Shown piece by piece: positions 1 to 6,719 of a stretch of 10,709 bases of DNA. The stretch's first letter is position 1. The number at the start of each line of letters is the position of its first letter. This DNA is from Chthoniobacterales bacterium (lineage in GTDB: Bacteria; Verrucomicrobiota; Verrucomicrobiia; Chthoniobacterales; UBA10450): positions 1 to 10,709 of the forward strand of contig JACCZO010000408.1 of assembly GCA_013695925.1 (NCBI GenBank), read 5' to 3'. The notes beneath the pieces were generated by a model. That model was not told where the DNA came from. It saw only the letters and a program-made list of their open reading frames with translations, and searched no databases. The translations under genes and the position numbers were made by a program.

Positions 1-1
1 T

Positions 2-262
2 GTCCGGCTCCCCAACGATGAACCGGACGCGCTCCTGTTGGTCTCGCGGCCCTATTTTAATGGCTATCGGGCCACCATCGGAGGTCAATCCCTGGTGGTC
101 GAGTCCTACCGCGGACTCGTTCCGGTCGTCCGCATTCCCGCCGGGACGGACGGGCGCGTTACAATCGTTTATCGCCCGTGGTGGTTGCTTTGGGGAGGCG
201 CGGCGGCTCTGCTGAGTGCGCTAGTTTGCGTGATGTCGGGATGGCGTGCGCTGCGTTCCTGA
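2..262 (+). CDS. YfhO-like membrane protein, C-terminal end (partial)
   Basis: The reading frame is open from the first bases and ends at TGA 260-262, so only about 86 C-terminal residues are present and the start lies outside the window. The visible part has a beta-rich extracytoplasmic segment (PYFNGYRATIGGQ, then SYRGLVPVVRIPAG and VTIVYRPWW), followed by one hydrophobic helix (LLWGGAAALLSALVCVM) and a short basic tail. The order 'non-ideal sugar/glycan-type beta domain, YRP, last membrane helix' resembles the end of the YfhO family of large multi-spanning proteins, which are linked to lipid-linked glycosylation of cell-wall polymers. The match rests on the pattern around YxGYRATxxG and the YRP-helix end. 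It converges with the reductase gene on the other strand, with 11 nt between the two stops. Another large membrane protein with the same tail layout cannot be excluded. Confidence 0.6.
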   Translation, partial: VRLPNDEPDALLLVSRPYFNGYRATIGGQSLVVESYRGLVPVVRIPAGTDGRVTIVYRPWWLLWGGAAALLSALVCVMSGWRALRS

Positions 263-273
263 ACCGGTGGTTT

Positions 274-1509
274 TTAGTAGACGTCGCGTTTATAGCGCTT
301 TTCGCCCTTAAGTTTTTCGACGTATTCGTTCGCCTGTTCGGCGTCTTTCCCGCCTCCCTGCTGCACGATCTGGCGCAGGGCCGCGTCGACATCTTTCGCC
401 ATCCGCTTGGCGTCGCCGCAGACATAAAAATGCGCCCCTTCCTCGAGCCATTTCCAGATTTCCCCGGAAGATTCCACCATCCGGTCCTGCACATAGATCT
501 TGTGCGCCTGGTCGCGCGAAAAGGCGGTGTCGATGCGGGTCAAAATTCCATCGGCGCTGAACTGATCGAAATCTTCCTTGTAGAAATAATCGCTCTGGAC
601 GCGCTGGGCGCCGAAGAAGAGCCAGTTCCGGCCGCGGGCGCCGGTGGCCTGGCGCTCCTGCAGGAAGGCGCGGAACGGGGCGACGCCCGTGCCCGGCCCG
701 ACCATGATGATGGGGGCGTCGCCATCCTCCGGCAGACGGAATTTCGAGACGGTCGGAAAAATCGGAGCGGGTGAATCGGCGCAGCGCTCAGCGAGAAAGG
801 TGGAGCAAACGCCTTTGCGGACCCGCCCGTGGCTGCGGTAGCGCACGACATCGATGATGAAATGGACCGCCTCGGGATGCATCCGGAGACTCGAGGCGAT
901 GGAATAAAGGCGGGGCTGCAGTTTGGGGAGGAGGGCGACAAATTCCTGCGGCGTCCAGGTGATCGACGGATGCTCGAGCAGAAAATCGACGACCTCCAGG
1001 CCAAAAACGTAGGTCGCAAGCTCGTGTTTCCGGTCCGGCGCCATGAGTTCGTTCAAGAGAGGCGCCGCGTTGGCGCGCTGCGCGATCGCCTTGAGAAATT
1101 TCGGGGTCGGCTGAGTGATGGCGAAATCGCGGAGGAGGCCTTCGCGCAGAGTGGCCGCCCCGCCCCGCGGACTCAAGATTTCTTCGTCGCCCGTGGCCCC
1201 GAGCGCTGCCACGATTTCGGCGACGAGCGCAGGGTCGTTCGTTGGGTAGACCGCCATCGAATCCCCTACCTCGTAGGCGATGCCGGAGCCCTCGAGTGAG
1301 ATCTCGAAATGGCGGGTGTCCTTTTCCGAATCGGGACTGTTCAGGCGGCGGTTGACGAGCAGCCGGCCGGGGAAAGGATTTTTACGGGAATAAGCCTCGG
1401 CCGGAGACGACTCGGGAGGCGCGATGGGTTGGTTTGCGATTTCAGCCACATCATCTCTTAACGCCGGAGGGGGCGGAGCGGCAACGCTAATCTCTGGCGC
1501 AGCTATCAT
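274..1509 (-). CDS. CysJ-like FAD/NADPH reductase lacking the flavodoxin domain
   Basis: A 411-residue protein similar over its whole length to the C-terminal two thirds of CysJ, the flavoprotein subunit of NADPH-sulfite reductase. Visible motifs are KNPFPGRLLVNRRLN near residue 43, the FAD-binding RLYSIASS (200-207), the FAD-phosphate loop GVCSTFL (233-239), the NADPH pyrophosphate loop GPGTGVAPFRAF (271-282), the NADPH-binding YVCGDAKRMAKDV (362-374) and the family-typical RRY/KRY-KRDVY end with a C-terminal tyrosine. E. coli CysJ is about 600 residues; here the first 40 residues are Pro/Ala-rich and no FMN-binding flavodoxin domain is present. Electrons would therefore have to pass from FAD to a separate flavodoxin or ferredoxin, or directly to a partner enzyme. 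The likely role is assimilatory sulfite reduction, but no hemoprotein gene (cysI) is in view. The gene lies 27 nt downstream of the AI-2E permease gene on the same strand. The ATG at 1509 has no clear Shine-Dalgarno site. Confidence 0.88.
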   Translation of the reverse strand: MIAAPEISVAAPPPPALRDDVAEIANQPIAPPESSPAEAYSRKNPFPGRLLVNRRLNSPDSEKDTRHFEISLEGSGIAYEVGDSMAVYPTNDPALVAEIVAALGATGDEEILSPRGGAATLREGLLRDFAITQPTPKFLKAIAQRANAAPLLNELMAPDRKHELATYVFGLEVVDFLLEHPSITWTPQEFVALLPKLQPRLYSIASSLRMHPEAVHFIIDVVRYRSHGRVRKGVCSTFLAERCADSPAPIFPTVSKFRLPEDGDAPIIMVGPGTGVAPFRAFLQERQATGARGRNWLFFGAQRVQSDYFYKEDFDQFSADGILTRIDTAFSRDQAHKIYVQDRMVESSGEIWKWLEEGAHFYVCGDAKRMAKDVDAALRQIVQQGGGKDAEQANEYVEKLKGEKRYKRDVY

Positions 1510-1536
1510 CGGCCGCGAAATGAGATGCGTGCGCGG

Positions 1537-2718
1537 CTAGCTCATGAATTCCACCAACGGCTCCATCGGCTCGATGTGGCTGCAGAAAATCTTGAACACG
1601 GCCAGGATAGGCACCGCCAGGATGACGCCGACGATGCCCCACATCCAGCCCCAAAAAGTGAGCGAAAGCAGGACGAGCACCGGGTTCAAGGTGAGGGAAC
1701 GTCCCATCACGAAAGGGGTAATGAAGTTCCCCTCCAAAGCGGCGATTACAAAGTAGGCCAGCGGAAAAAGCAAGGCGTAACCAATGCTATCGAAGCTCAG
1801 CACGGCGCCGAGTGTCATGCAGATGATGCCGGTGAGAGCGCCGAGGTAGGGAACAAAATTCAAGATCGCGACCATCGCACCCCACATCAGAGGATTGGGG
1901 AGGCCCATGAGGCCGACGGCGGCCCCGACTGCCACGCCGAGGCAGCAGTTGATGAGCGTGACAGTGAAGAGGTAGCGCGAGACCTGTGTCTCGATCTCGT
2001 GCGCGATCGAGACAGCGCGCTTCTTATCCGAGAGTGCCGGCATTAGCTTGATCAGCTTGCTGAGGAAGACCTCGTCGTAGGCGAGCAGGAAATAGAGCAG
2101 GATGATCATGGTCAATCCGCCGATCAGAAACTCTGTGGTATGGGCGAAAAGATTCTCTGTGAGGGGATGCTGTTTCACTTCCACCGTCTGGGTTTGGGCG
2201 GGCGCGTTATCCGACTTCGTCAGGTTCTCGATCGCGCCGCTCGCTTGCGCGACCCTGGCCATTGGCTTCTTGAAGCTGGCGAGGCGCAGTTGCAGTTGCT
2301 GCACACTATATGGCGCCTTTTCGAGCCAGCTGGTCGCCGGCGCGACTAAGAATGAAGCGCTGTAAACGATCGCGCTGGCGAGTGCAAGCAGGACCACGGC
2401 GCTGCCGATGAGTGGAGGAATTTTGATCCTGGCGAGCGCGCGCACGATCGGACGGAGCAGGTAGCTGAGGAGAAGCGCGAGCACGATCGGGAGCAGGAGC
2501 GACCGGAGAAAATAGATCGTATAAAAAATCGCGAGGAGGAAGAGCCCGGTCATGGCGAAGGAGCGCACATCGAACGATCGCTGCAGCAGGTCGTGCATGC
2601 GCAGACGCGGCGTGACGACGGTGTTTTCCGCGTTTTCTGCAGCTTCCTTGTGTTCGGGAGTCTCTTTTTCGAGTTCGATTTGCACTTGTTGCTGAATCGG
2701 TTGCCGCGCTCTTTTCAC
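1537..2718 (-). CDS. AI-2E family transporter (PerM-type permease)
   Basis: An integral membrane protein of about 393 residues if translation begins at the GTG complementary to 2716-2718. It has a charged N-terminal stretch (about 1-55), then helices near 55-70 and 73-95, a helix near 103-126, a long soluble loop (about 130-190), and further hydrophobic segments from 195 to 380. The loop-plus-helices order and the segments NFVPYLGALTG (287-297), LEGNFITPFVMGR (328-340) and NPVLVLLSL (345-353) are typical of the AI-2E/PerM family, whose members export small molecules or exchange ions; the substrate here cannot be read from sequence. The frame stays open further upstream to 2895, but those extra 59 residues look like translated non-coding DNA and would overlap the start of the divergent gene at 2871. 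The ATG at 2598 is another possible start. No good Shine-Dalgarno site marks either. Confidence 0.87.
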   Translation of the reverse strand: MKRARQPIQQQVQIELEKETPEHKEAAENAENTVVTPRLRMHDLLQRSFDVRSFAMTGLFLLAIFYTIYFLRSLLLPIVLALLLSYLLRPIVRALARIKIPPLIGSAVVLLALASAIVYSASFLVAPATSWLEKAPYSVQQLQLRLASFKKPMARVAQASGAIENLTKSDNAPAQTQTVEVKQHPLTENLFAHTTEFLIGGLTMIILLYFLLAYDEVFLSKLIKLMPALSDKKRAVSIAHEIETQVSRYLFTVTLINCCLGVAVGAAVGLMGLPNPLMWGAMVAILNFVPYLGALTGIICMTLGAVLSFDSIGYALLFPLAYFVIAALEGNFITPFVMGRSLTLNPVLVLLSLTFWGWMWGIVGVILAVPILAVFKIFCSHIEPMEPLVEFMS

Positions 2719-2870
2719 GCGCCCGCAATTCGAGAATGAGGGAAAAAAGAATGGGCTGCGCGAAAACTTCGGCAGGCTGCGTGGGAACGCACGAACGGAA
2801 GCGGACAAGTGCGCGGCCTGAAACCACCGGTTGACGAGTGAGGCGATTGCGCCGTTGAGTTCTCTTCCCA
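2719..2870. promoter_or_regulatory. Divergent intergenic region between permease and FAH-pair genes
   Basis: This 152-nt spacer separates the minus-strand permease from the plus-strand gene at 2871, so promoters for both directions should lie here. I see no convincing -35/-10 pair. A TTGACG at 2831-2836 has no matching -10 at 16-18 nt. A small inverted repeat, TGCGT with ACGCA around a GGGA loop, lies near 2779-2792 and is too short to interpret. Confidence 0.3.
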
Positions 2871-3779
2871 ATGCTGGCTGCTTCCTTACGCGCACTTCTC
2901 GCCCAGGCGATCGATTATGCCGGGCTTTTCCCGCCGGCCGAGCTCGCCCTCGAGCCGGCTCTGCAAAATCAGGGGGCCTATCTCCGTTGCCCCGATCGCT
3001 GGATGCTGGGCGCCTTCGTTCTGCCGGTGGCGAAATTTGGCGAAGCGCGCACCCATTTGGCGGCTTTCGACGCGCAACATCCGCTCGAGATTTCCGCGCT
3101 CGGGCCGAAGACGACGAAGCCGGCCGAGTTCCGACGCGCTCTCGAGACGGTGGCGGAAGCGATCAAGGAATTTCATAACGGGCATAAGGGTATCGTGGCG
3201 ATCAGGCAATTGGAAATGCCTCTGCCCTCCGGGCCGATCGCGAAATCGTTAGGCGTGGCCCGCGCGACGCTTGGTGATTTGGCGCTCAATATTTTCTGGG
3301 AGGCGCCGGCGGAGTCGGCGGCGAAGACGATCGAGGCGCTTTCCGGCAGCGGGGCTGGCTTCAAGCTCCGGACCGGCGGAGTGACCGCGGATGCTTTTCC
3401 CGATGAGAGTCAAGTTGCGCACACTCTGGTGACCGCGGCCCGGCATCGGGTGCCGATCAAGTTCACCGCCGGACTCCATCACCCGGTGCGTCTTTTTCAC
3501 GAAAGTGTCGGCACGAAAATGCATGGCTTCCTCAATGTCTTCGGGGCGGGCGTGCTCGCGGCCGAACACCGCTGGAGCGTGGCGCAAACGCAGGAAATGC
3601 TGGCCGAAGAAGAGGCGAGCGCTTTCATTTTTGACGACGAGATGATGCGCTGGCGCGACTGGAAAATCTCGACCGCGCAAATCGTTGCGCGCCGCCAGCT
3701 CGTGACGTCGTTAGGTAGTTGCAGCTTTGATGAGCCGCGGGACGACCTGCGGGCGCTTGGTCTTTTTGGTAATCCCTGA
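2871..3779 (+). CDS. Conserved uncharacterised protein, paired with fumarylacetoacetase
   Basis: A 302-residue soluble protein of unknown function, with no signal peptide or membrane helix. It opens with an alpha-helical segment leading to DYAGLFPPA (15-23) and a WMLGAFVLP strand (44-52). Its strongest blocks are GFKLRTGGV (163-171), VPIKFTAGLHHPVR (194-207) and MHGFLNVF (217-224). Repeated short strands each followed by a helix, with basic and histidine residues at strand ends (K165, R167, K197, H203, H204, H218), suggest a beta/alpha-barrel-like fold with a polar active site; that is inference. I recall the DYAGLFPPA and GLHHPxR blocks from unnamed bacterial proteins but know of no assigned reaction. 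The stop lies 3 nt before the fumarylacetoacetase ATG, so the two are very likely co-transcribed, which points to aromatic amino acid breakdown. The ATG lacks a Shine-Dalgarno site; it was chosen because the conserved first block follows directly. Confidence 0.8.
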   Translation: MLAASLRALLAQAIDYAGLFPPAELALEPALQNQGAYLRCPDRWMLGAFVLPVAKFGEARTHLAAFDAQHPLEISALGPKTTKPAEFRRALETVAEAIKEFHNGHKGIVAIRQLEMPLPSGPIAKSLGVARATLGDLALNIFWEAPAESAAKTIEALSGSGAGFKLRTGGVTADAFPDESQVAHTLVTAARHRVPIKFTAGLHHPVRLFHESVGTKMHGFLNVFGAGVLAAEHRWSVAQTQEMLAEEEASAFIFDDEMMRWRDWKISTAQIVARRQLVTSLGSCSFDEPRDDLRALGLFGNP

Positions 3780-3782
3780 ACC

Positions 3783-5048
3783 ATGTCCACATCGCTTCGC
3801 TCCTTCATCGAGGTCACGCCCGAGTCGCACTTCCCGATTCAGAATCTGCCCTATGGAATTTTCCGGCCTAACGACGGCGCGGCCCGCGCCGGGGTCGCGA
3901 TCGGCGACCTCGTCCTCGACCTCGCCGTTTTAGAAGAGGGCGGATATTTTCGCGCCCTCGACTTCGGACCGGAACCGATTTTTGCGGGCGCCTCGCTCAA
4001 TGCCTTTCTCGCCCTCGGCCGCCCGACCTGGCGCAAGACGCGCGAGATTTTGCAGCATCTGCTGGCCGCCGAAACCGCGACCCTGCGCGATGACAAGCCG
4101 CTCCGGGAGCGGGTTTTTCATCCGCAGGCGGAGGTGCCGATGCAGTTGCCCGCGCGGATCGGCGACTACACCGATTTTTATTCGTCCTACCATCACGCAT
4201 TCAACGTCGGGACGATGTTTCGGGGGCCGGAAAACGCGCTCATGCCAAATTGGAAATGGCTGCCGATTGCTTATCACGGCCGGGCCAGTTCGATCGTGCC
4301 GAGCGGGGCCGACGTCCGCCGCCCGCACGGCCAGATCAAGCCGCCGGATGCGGAGGTGCCGACTTTCAGCGCCAGCCGGGCGCTCGATTTTGAATTGGAA
4401 GCCGCCTTCTTCGTCGGCCCGCCTAACAAACTCGGCGAGCCGGTCCCGATCGCTGAGGCGACGGACCATATATTCGGTCTCGTCCTGATGAACGACTGGA
4501 GCGCGCGTGACATCCAGACGTGGGAATACCAGCCGCTCGGCCCATTTCTCGCGAAGAATTTCTGCACCAGCATTTCGCCCTGGATTGTGACTTTGGAAGC
4601 GCTCGAGCCGTTCCGGAAACCGCTTCCGCCGCAGGACCCACCGCCGATGGATTACCTGCGCGCGCCTAACGACTTTACTTTCGACATCCGGCTGGAGGCG
4701 ACCTTGCAGACCGCGAAGATGAACGCACCGCAAATCATCACCCGGAGCAATTTCGAGAATCTCTATTGGAGCATCGCGCAACAACTCGCCCACCACACCG
4801 TCGGGGGCTGCAACCTGCAGCCGGGCGATCTCCTGGCCAGCGGTACGATCAGCGGTCCGGCGGAAGACGGGCGCGGCAGCATGCTCGAGCTGACGTGGCG
4901 CGGAGCCAATCCGCTGCAGTTACCGGGAGGCGAGACGCGCAAATGGCTGGAGGATGGCGATCGCCTGACGATCAGCGGCTGGGCCGAAGGAGATGGCTAC
5001 CGGGTCGGTTTCGGCGAGGTGAGCGGACGCATCGTCGGCCAGAAATAG
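3783..5048 (+). CDS. fahA: Fumarylacetoacetase
   Basis: A 421-residue enzyme that hydrolyses 4-fumarylacetoacetate to fumarate and acetoacetate, the last step of tyrosine/homogentisate breakdown in the cytoplasm. Length and sequence match the mammalian enzyme (419 residues) with a constant offset of five. All metal ligands are present: D131 (in YTDFYSS), E204 and E206 (in DFELEAAFF) and D238 (in MNDWSARDIQ). So are catalytic H138 and E369 and substrate-side K258. Other hallmarks are the ALMPNWKWLPIAYHGRASS block (152-170), GPFLAKNF (253-260) and the LLASGTISGP segment (350-359). An N-terminal beta domain (about 1-120) precedes the catalytic fold, as in the full-length eukaryotic-type enzyme rather than the short FAH-domain hydrolases. 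Upstream genes of the pathway (homogentisate dioxygenase, maleylacetoacetate isomerase) are not in the window. The ATG directly follows the partner gene and has no Shine-Dalgarno site. Confidence 0.97.
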   Translation: MSTSLRSFIEVTPESHFPIQNLPYGIFRPNDGAARAGVAIGDLVLDLAVLEEGGYFRALDFGPEPIFAGASLNAFLALGRPTWRKTREILQHLLAAETATLRDDKPLRERVFHPQAEVPMQLPARIGDYTDFYSSYHHAFNVGTMFRGPENALMPNWKWLPIAYHGRASSIVPSGADVRRPHGQIKPPDAEVPTFSASRALDFELEAAFFVGPPNKLGEPVPIAEATDHIFGLVLMNDWSARDIQTWEYQPLGPFLAKNFCTSISPWIVTLEALEPFRKPLPPQDPPPMDYLRAPNDFTFDIRLEATLQTAKMNAPQIITRSNFENLYWSIAQQLAHHTVGGCNLQPGDLLASGTISGPAEDGRGSMLELTWRGANPLQLPGGETRKWLEDGDRLTISGWAEGDGYRVGFGEVSGRIVGQK

Positions 5049-5075
5049 AAAACCCGTCCAGAACGGACCGGTTTT
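5049..5075 (+). terminator. Candidate intrinsic terminator after fumarylacetoacetase
   Basis: Starting at the base after the stop codon, 5049-5059 (AAAACCCGTCC) pairs with 5065-5075 (GGACCGGTTTT) around a 5-nt loop. Ten of eleven positions pair; only C5055/C5069 do not. The A4 on one side and T4 on the other give a short U-tract in both directions. The T-run is short, so termination may be partial. Confidence 0.5.
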
Positions 5076-5224
5076 CCACACCAAACAGGACGGTCGTTAG
5101 CCCCGGCGCCGGCGGCGCAGGAAGAACCACGGGGCCTGCCAAAAGGAGGGTTTTTAAGAAAAGTTAGGGCAAAACGCGAATTTTTCATTGCGCGGCGTTG
5201 AAATTGCCCGCATAGGAACCGCGC
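5076..5224 (+). other. Structured spacer and leader before the secreted protein gene
   Basis: No gene is visible here. It contains a G+C-rich patch (5101-5117) with the GGCGCC palindrome, an A/T-rich patch (5150-5165) and, just before the next gene, a foldback. In the foldback GGGCAA (5167-5172) pairs with TTGCCC (5204-5209), and AACGC (5173-5177) pairs with GCGTT (5195-5199), leaving a GAAA bulge (5200-5203). The hairpin ends 15 nt before the GTG start and just ahead of the AGGAA ribosome binding site at 5214-5218, so it could influence translation. I do not recognise it as a known riboswitch class. Confidence 0.4.
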
Positions 5225-5767
5225 GTGTTTCGTTTTTCCTTTTTTCTCAGCTGTTTTCTCGCCCTTTCGAATCTGCAGGCCGCCGGTCTCTCCAAATCGG
5301 AGACCCGTTTTGTCTACGTGGATGTCAACGGGAAGGTGCAATCAACCGAGGTTATCTCCCATTTCACCGGCAAGATAAAGAATCTGCCGCACCTCGATCC
5401 AAAGCTGACCCGGGCCGCGACGATTGCGGAAGAGCGTGCCAATGCGCACTCGAAAAGCCGGTGCTGGCGCTATGTGAAACAGGCGCTCCTTGCCTCTGGC
5501 GCGATCGATTCCTATCCGAAGACGGCTCTGGCACGGCAGGCGGGCGACGAGTTGGTGAACTCCTACGATTTCACGCGCCTGGCGGTGCGCGATCCCTACC
5601 AGGCGCCGATTGGCTCGGTCTTGGTGTATGGCTCCGGCCGAGCCGCGGGTCATGTCGAAATTCGCACGGCGCGTGGTTTTGTGAGCGATTTCCGGGCGGC
5701 CACTCCTTCGCATCGCCCGTTGATCGGCGTCTACGCGAAACTCGATTCTTCTTCGCCTCGCCGCTGA
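5225..5767 (+). CDS. Small secreted protein, possible CHAP/NlpC-type peptidase
   Basis: A 180-residue protein that starts at GTG, with AGGAA six nt upstream, one of the few clear Shine-Dalgarno sites in the window. The N-terminus (FRFSFFLSCFLALSNLQA) is a good signal peptide with likely cleavage near residue 19-20, so the mature protein is exported. The middle and C-terminal part contains SRCWRYVKQALLASG (78-92), then APIGSVLVYG (127-136), GHVEIRT (142-148) and GFVSDF (151-156), and ends in PLIGVY. The order of a cysteine at the start of a helix (C80), a hydrophobic GSVLVY strand and a following GHVEI strand with histidine (H143) is that of the CHAP/NlpC-P60 papain-like cell-wall peptidases and amidases. 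Acidic E145 or D155 could complete the site. The assignment rests on this layout only. It converges with the DUF456 gene, with 4 nt between the stops. Confidence 0.75.
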   Translation: MFRFSFFLSCFLALSNLQAAGLSKSETRFVYVDVNGKVQSTEVISHFTGKIKNLPHLDPKLTRAATIAEERANAHSKSRCWRYVKQALLASGAIDSYPKTALARQAGDELVNSYDFTRLAVRDPYQAPIGSVLVYGSGRAAGHVEIRTARGFVSDFRAATPSHRPLIGVYAKLDSSSPRR

Positions 5768-5771
5768 GCAG

Positions 5772-6260
5772 TTAGAAGGGCGCGGGCGTCGCGACCAGGA
5801 ACCAGCTCACCATCGCCAGCGCGATGAGGAGTTTTCCCAGCATGGCGGCCAGGTTGCCGAGCAGCGCGCCCCAACTGGCGCGCCCGGCGTCGATCAATTT
5901 CATCCCGCCAAAGATCTCACCCGCCAGCGCGCCCACGACCGGCCCGACGAGCAATCCAGGCAGTCCGAAAAAAATGCCGACAATCGCGCCGGCCACTGCG
6001 CCCCAACCGCCCCAGCGCGTCGCCCCGAAACGCCGCGCGCCGAACCAACTGCCGGCGAAATCGACCGCGTAGGAAGCAAAGGTGAGCAGGACGAGGAGCG
6101 CGAGAGCGGCCCAGCCCAGGCTTTTCCCTGGTCCGAGCATCACCCGGTGCAGGATTGCCGCGGCCAGGATGATGGTGGTGCCGGGGAAAATGGGAAGGAT
6201 GGTCCCGATGAGCCCGACAGCCATCAGCACGAGCGTGGCGCTCCACCAGAACAACTCCAT
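5772..6260 (-). CDS. DUF456 family membrane protein
   Basis: A 162-residue very hydrophobic protein with about four membrane segments (near 5-40, 47-75, 85-120 and 130-157). The pattern GLIGTILPIFPGTTIILAA (17-35), AVDFAGSWFGARRFGATRWG (65-84) and the glycine-rich stretch with GIFFGLPGLLVGPVVGA (95-111) followed by GEIFGG is characteristic of the DUF456 family. No biochemical role is established for that family. The glycine-zipper-like repeats suggest tight helix packing. The minus-strand ATG at 6260 has no clear Shine-Dalgarno site, and the gene is divergent from rpsT with a 123-nt spacer. It appears to be a single-gene transcript. Confidence 0.88.
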   Translation of the reverse strand: MELFWWSATLVLMAVGLIGTILPIFPGTTIILAAAILHRVMLGPGKSLGWAALALLVLLTFASYAVDFAGSWFGARRFGATRWGGWGAVAGAIVGIFFGLPGLLVGPVVGALAGEIFGGMKLIDAGRASWGALLGNLAAMLGKLLIALAMVSWFLVATPAPF

Positions 6261-6283
6261 GAGATGGACTGTAACACGCCGCC

Positions 6284-6296
6284 CGTCGAATCGACG
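6284..6296. promoter_or_regulatory. 13-nt palindrome in the DUF456/rpsT spacer
   Basis: CGTCGAATCGACG is a perfect 6+1+6 inverted repeat located between two divergent genes, 24 nt upstream of the DUF456 start and 88 nt upstream of rpsT. The position would suit an operator for a dimeric regulator, but there is no second site to support this. Confidence 0.25.
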
Positions 6297-6304
6297 AGCA
6301 GCGA

Positions 6305-6330
6305 CCGGGATCAGCGATCCCGGCTACAAC
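6305..6330 (-). repeat. REP-like palindromic repeat, copy 1
   Basis: On the minus strand this element reads GTTGTAGCCGGGA, four variable bases, then TGATCCCGG. CCGGGATC (6305-6312) and GATCCCGG (6316-6323) form a perfect 8-bp stem around a 3-nt loop. It matches 24 of 26 positions with a second copy at 9893-9918 on the opposite strand. It lies between the DUF456 and rpsT starts and abuts the possible -35 box of rpsT. Confidence 0.65.
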
Positions 6331-6331
6331 C

Positions 6332-6360
6332 TTGACAAGCCGGCACGTGTCCGCGACCCT
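6332..6360 (+). promoter_or_regulatory. Possible rpsT promoter
   Basis: A perfect TTGACA stands at 6332-6337, directly after the palindromic repeat. At the 17-nt spacing the -10 position (6355-6360) reads GACCCT, a poor match, so the call depends on the -35 box and on the position 24 nt before the rpsT start. The transcript leader would be short. Confidence 0.3.
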
Positions 6361-6383
6361 GCCCGTCCACAAATTCCTGATTC

Positions 6384-6638
6384 ATGGCCAACTCGAAATC
6401 TGCTGCCAAACGCGCTCGTCAAAACCCTCGCCGCACCCTTCGTAATCGAAGCGTGACCACCAACCTGCGTTCCCTCACCAAATGCCATGCGGCCGACGCG
6501 AAACCGGAGCAGACGCGCGAACTCATCTCGGCACTCGACAAGGCCGCCAAACGGGGCGTCATCCACAAGAACGTGGCCAATCGCCGCAAAGCGCGCCTGA
6601 ACAAGGCGGTTGCGAAAGCTCCAGCGGCGGGTTCCTAA
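6384..6638 (+). CDS. rpsT: 30S ribosomal protein S20
   Basis: An 84-residue highly basic protein with the S20 start MANSKSAAKRARQ followed by RRTLRNRS and the later block GVIHKNVANRRKARLNK (58-74). S20 is a primary 16S rRNA-binding protein of the small subunit, where it forms a three-helix bundle near the base of the 30S body. Length is normal for the family (about 85-90). The ATG has no Shine-Dalgarno site, unusual for a highly expressed ribosomal gene but in line with most genes here. The A-rich codons AACTCGAAATC after the start may help initiation. The gene stands alone, followed by a 130-nt spacer with a long foldback. Known autogenous control of rpsT in enterobacteria cannot be judged here. 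Confidence 0.96.
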   Translation: MANSKSAAKRARQNPRRTLRNRSVTTNLRSLTKCHAADAKPEQTRELISALDKAAKRGVIHKNVANRRKARLNKAVAKAPAAGS

Positions 6639-6719
6639 TCGTCCTCGTTCTCGTCCTCGTCCTCGCCTCGTGATTTTCCACGATTCACTTTCGAGGACGA
6701 CGACGAGGACGAGGACGAG
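6639..6719. repeat. Hexamer-repeat foldback downstream of rpsT
   Basis: Immediately after the rpsT stop is a run of CCTCGT-type hexamers on the plus strand (6639-6670). After a 21-nt A/T-richer spacer, the complementary GAGGAC-type run follows (6692-6719). Bases 6644-6670 pair with 6692-6719 in a stem of about 27 positions, with a few mismatches and one gap. It could act as a transcript-end hairpin for rpsT but has no U-tract, so a Rho-independent terminator is not clear. The remaining 49 nt (6720-6768) show nothing else recognisable. Confidence 0.7.

Noticed and set aside
262..2832. AACCGGTGGTTT at 262-273 and its reverse complement at 2821-2832, flanking the permease/reductase pair like inverted ends
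   Set aside because: Only a 12-base match; several such matches are expected by chance in a window this long, and there is no transposase or extended similarity.
2719..2895. N-terminal 59-residue extension of the AI-2E permease reading frame
   Set aside because: The extension is low-complexity, non-family-like and would overlap the divergent gene start at 2871.
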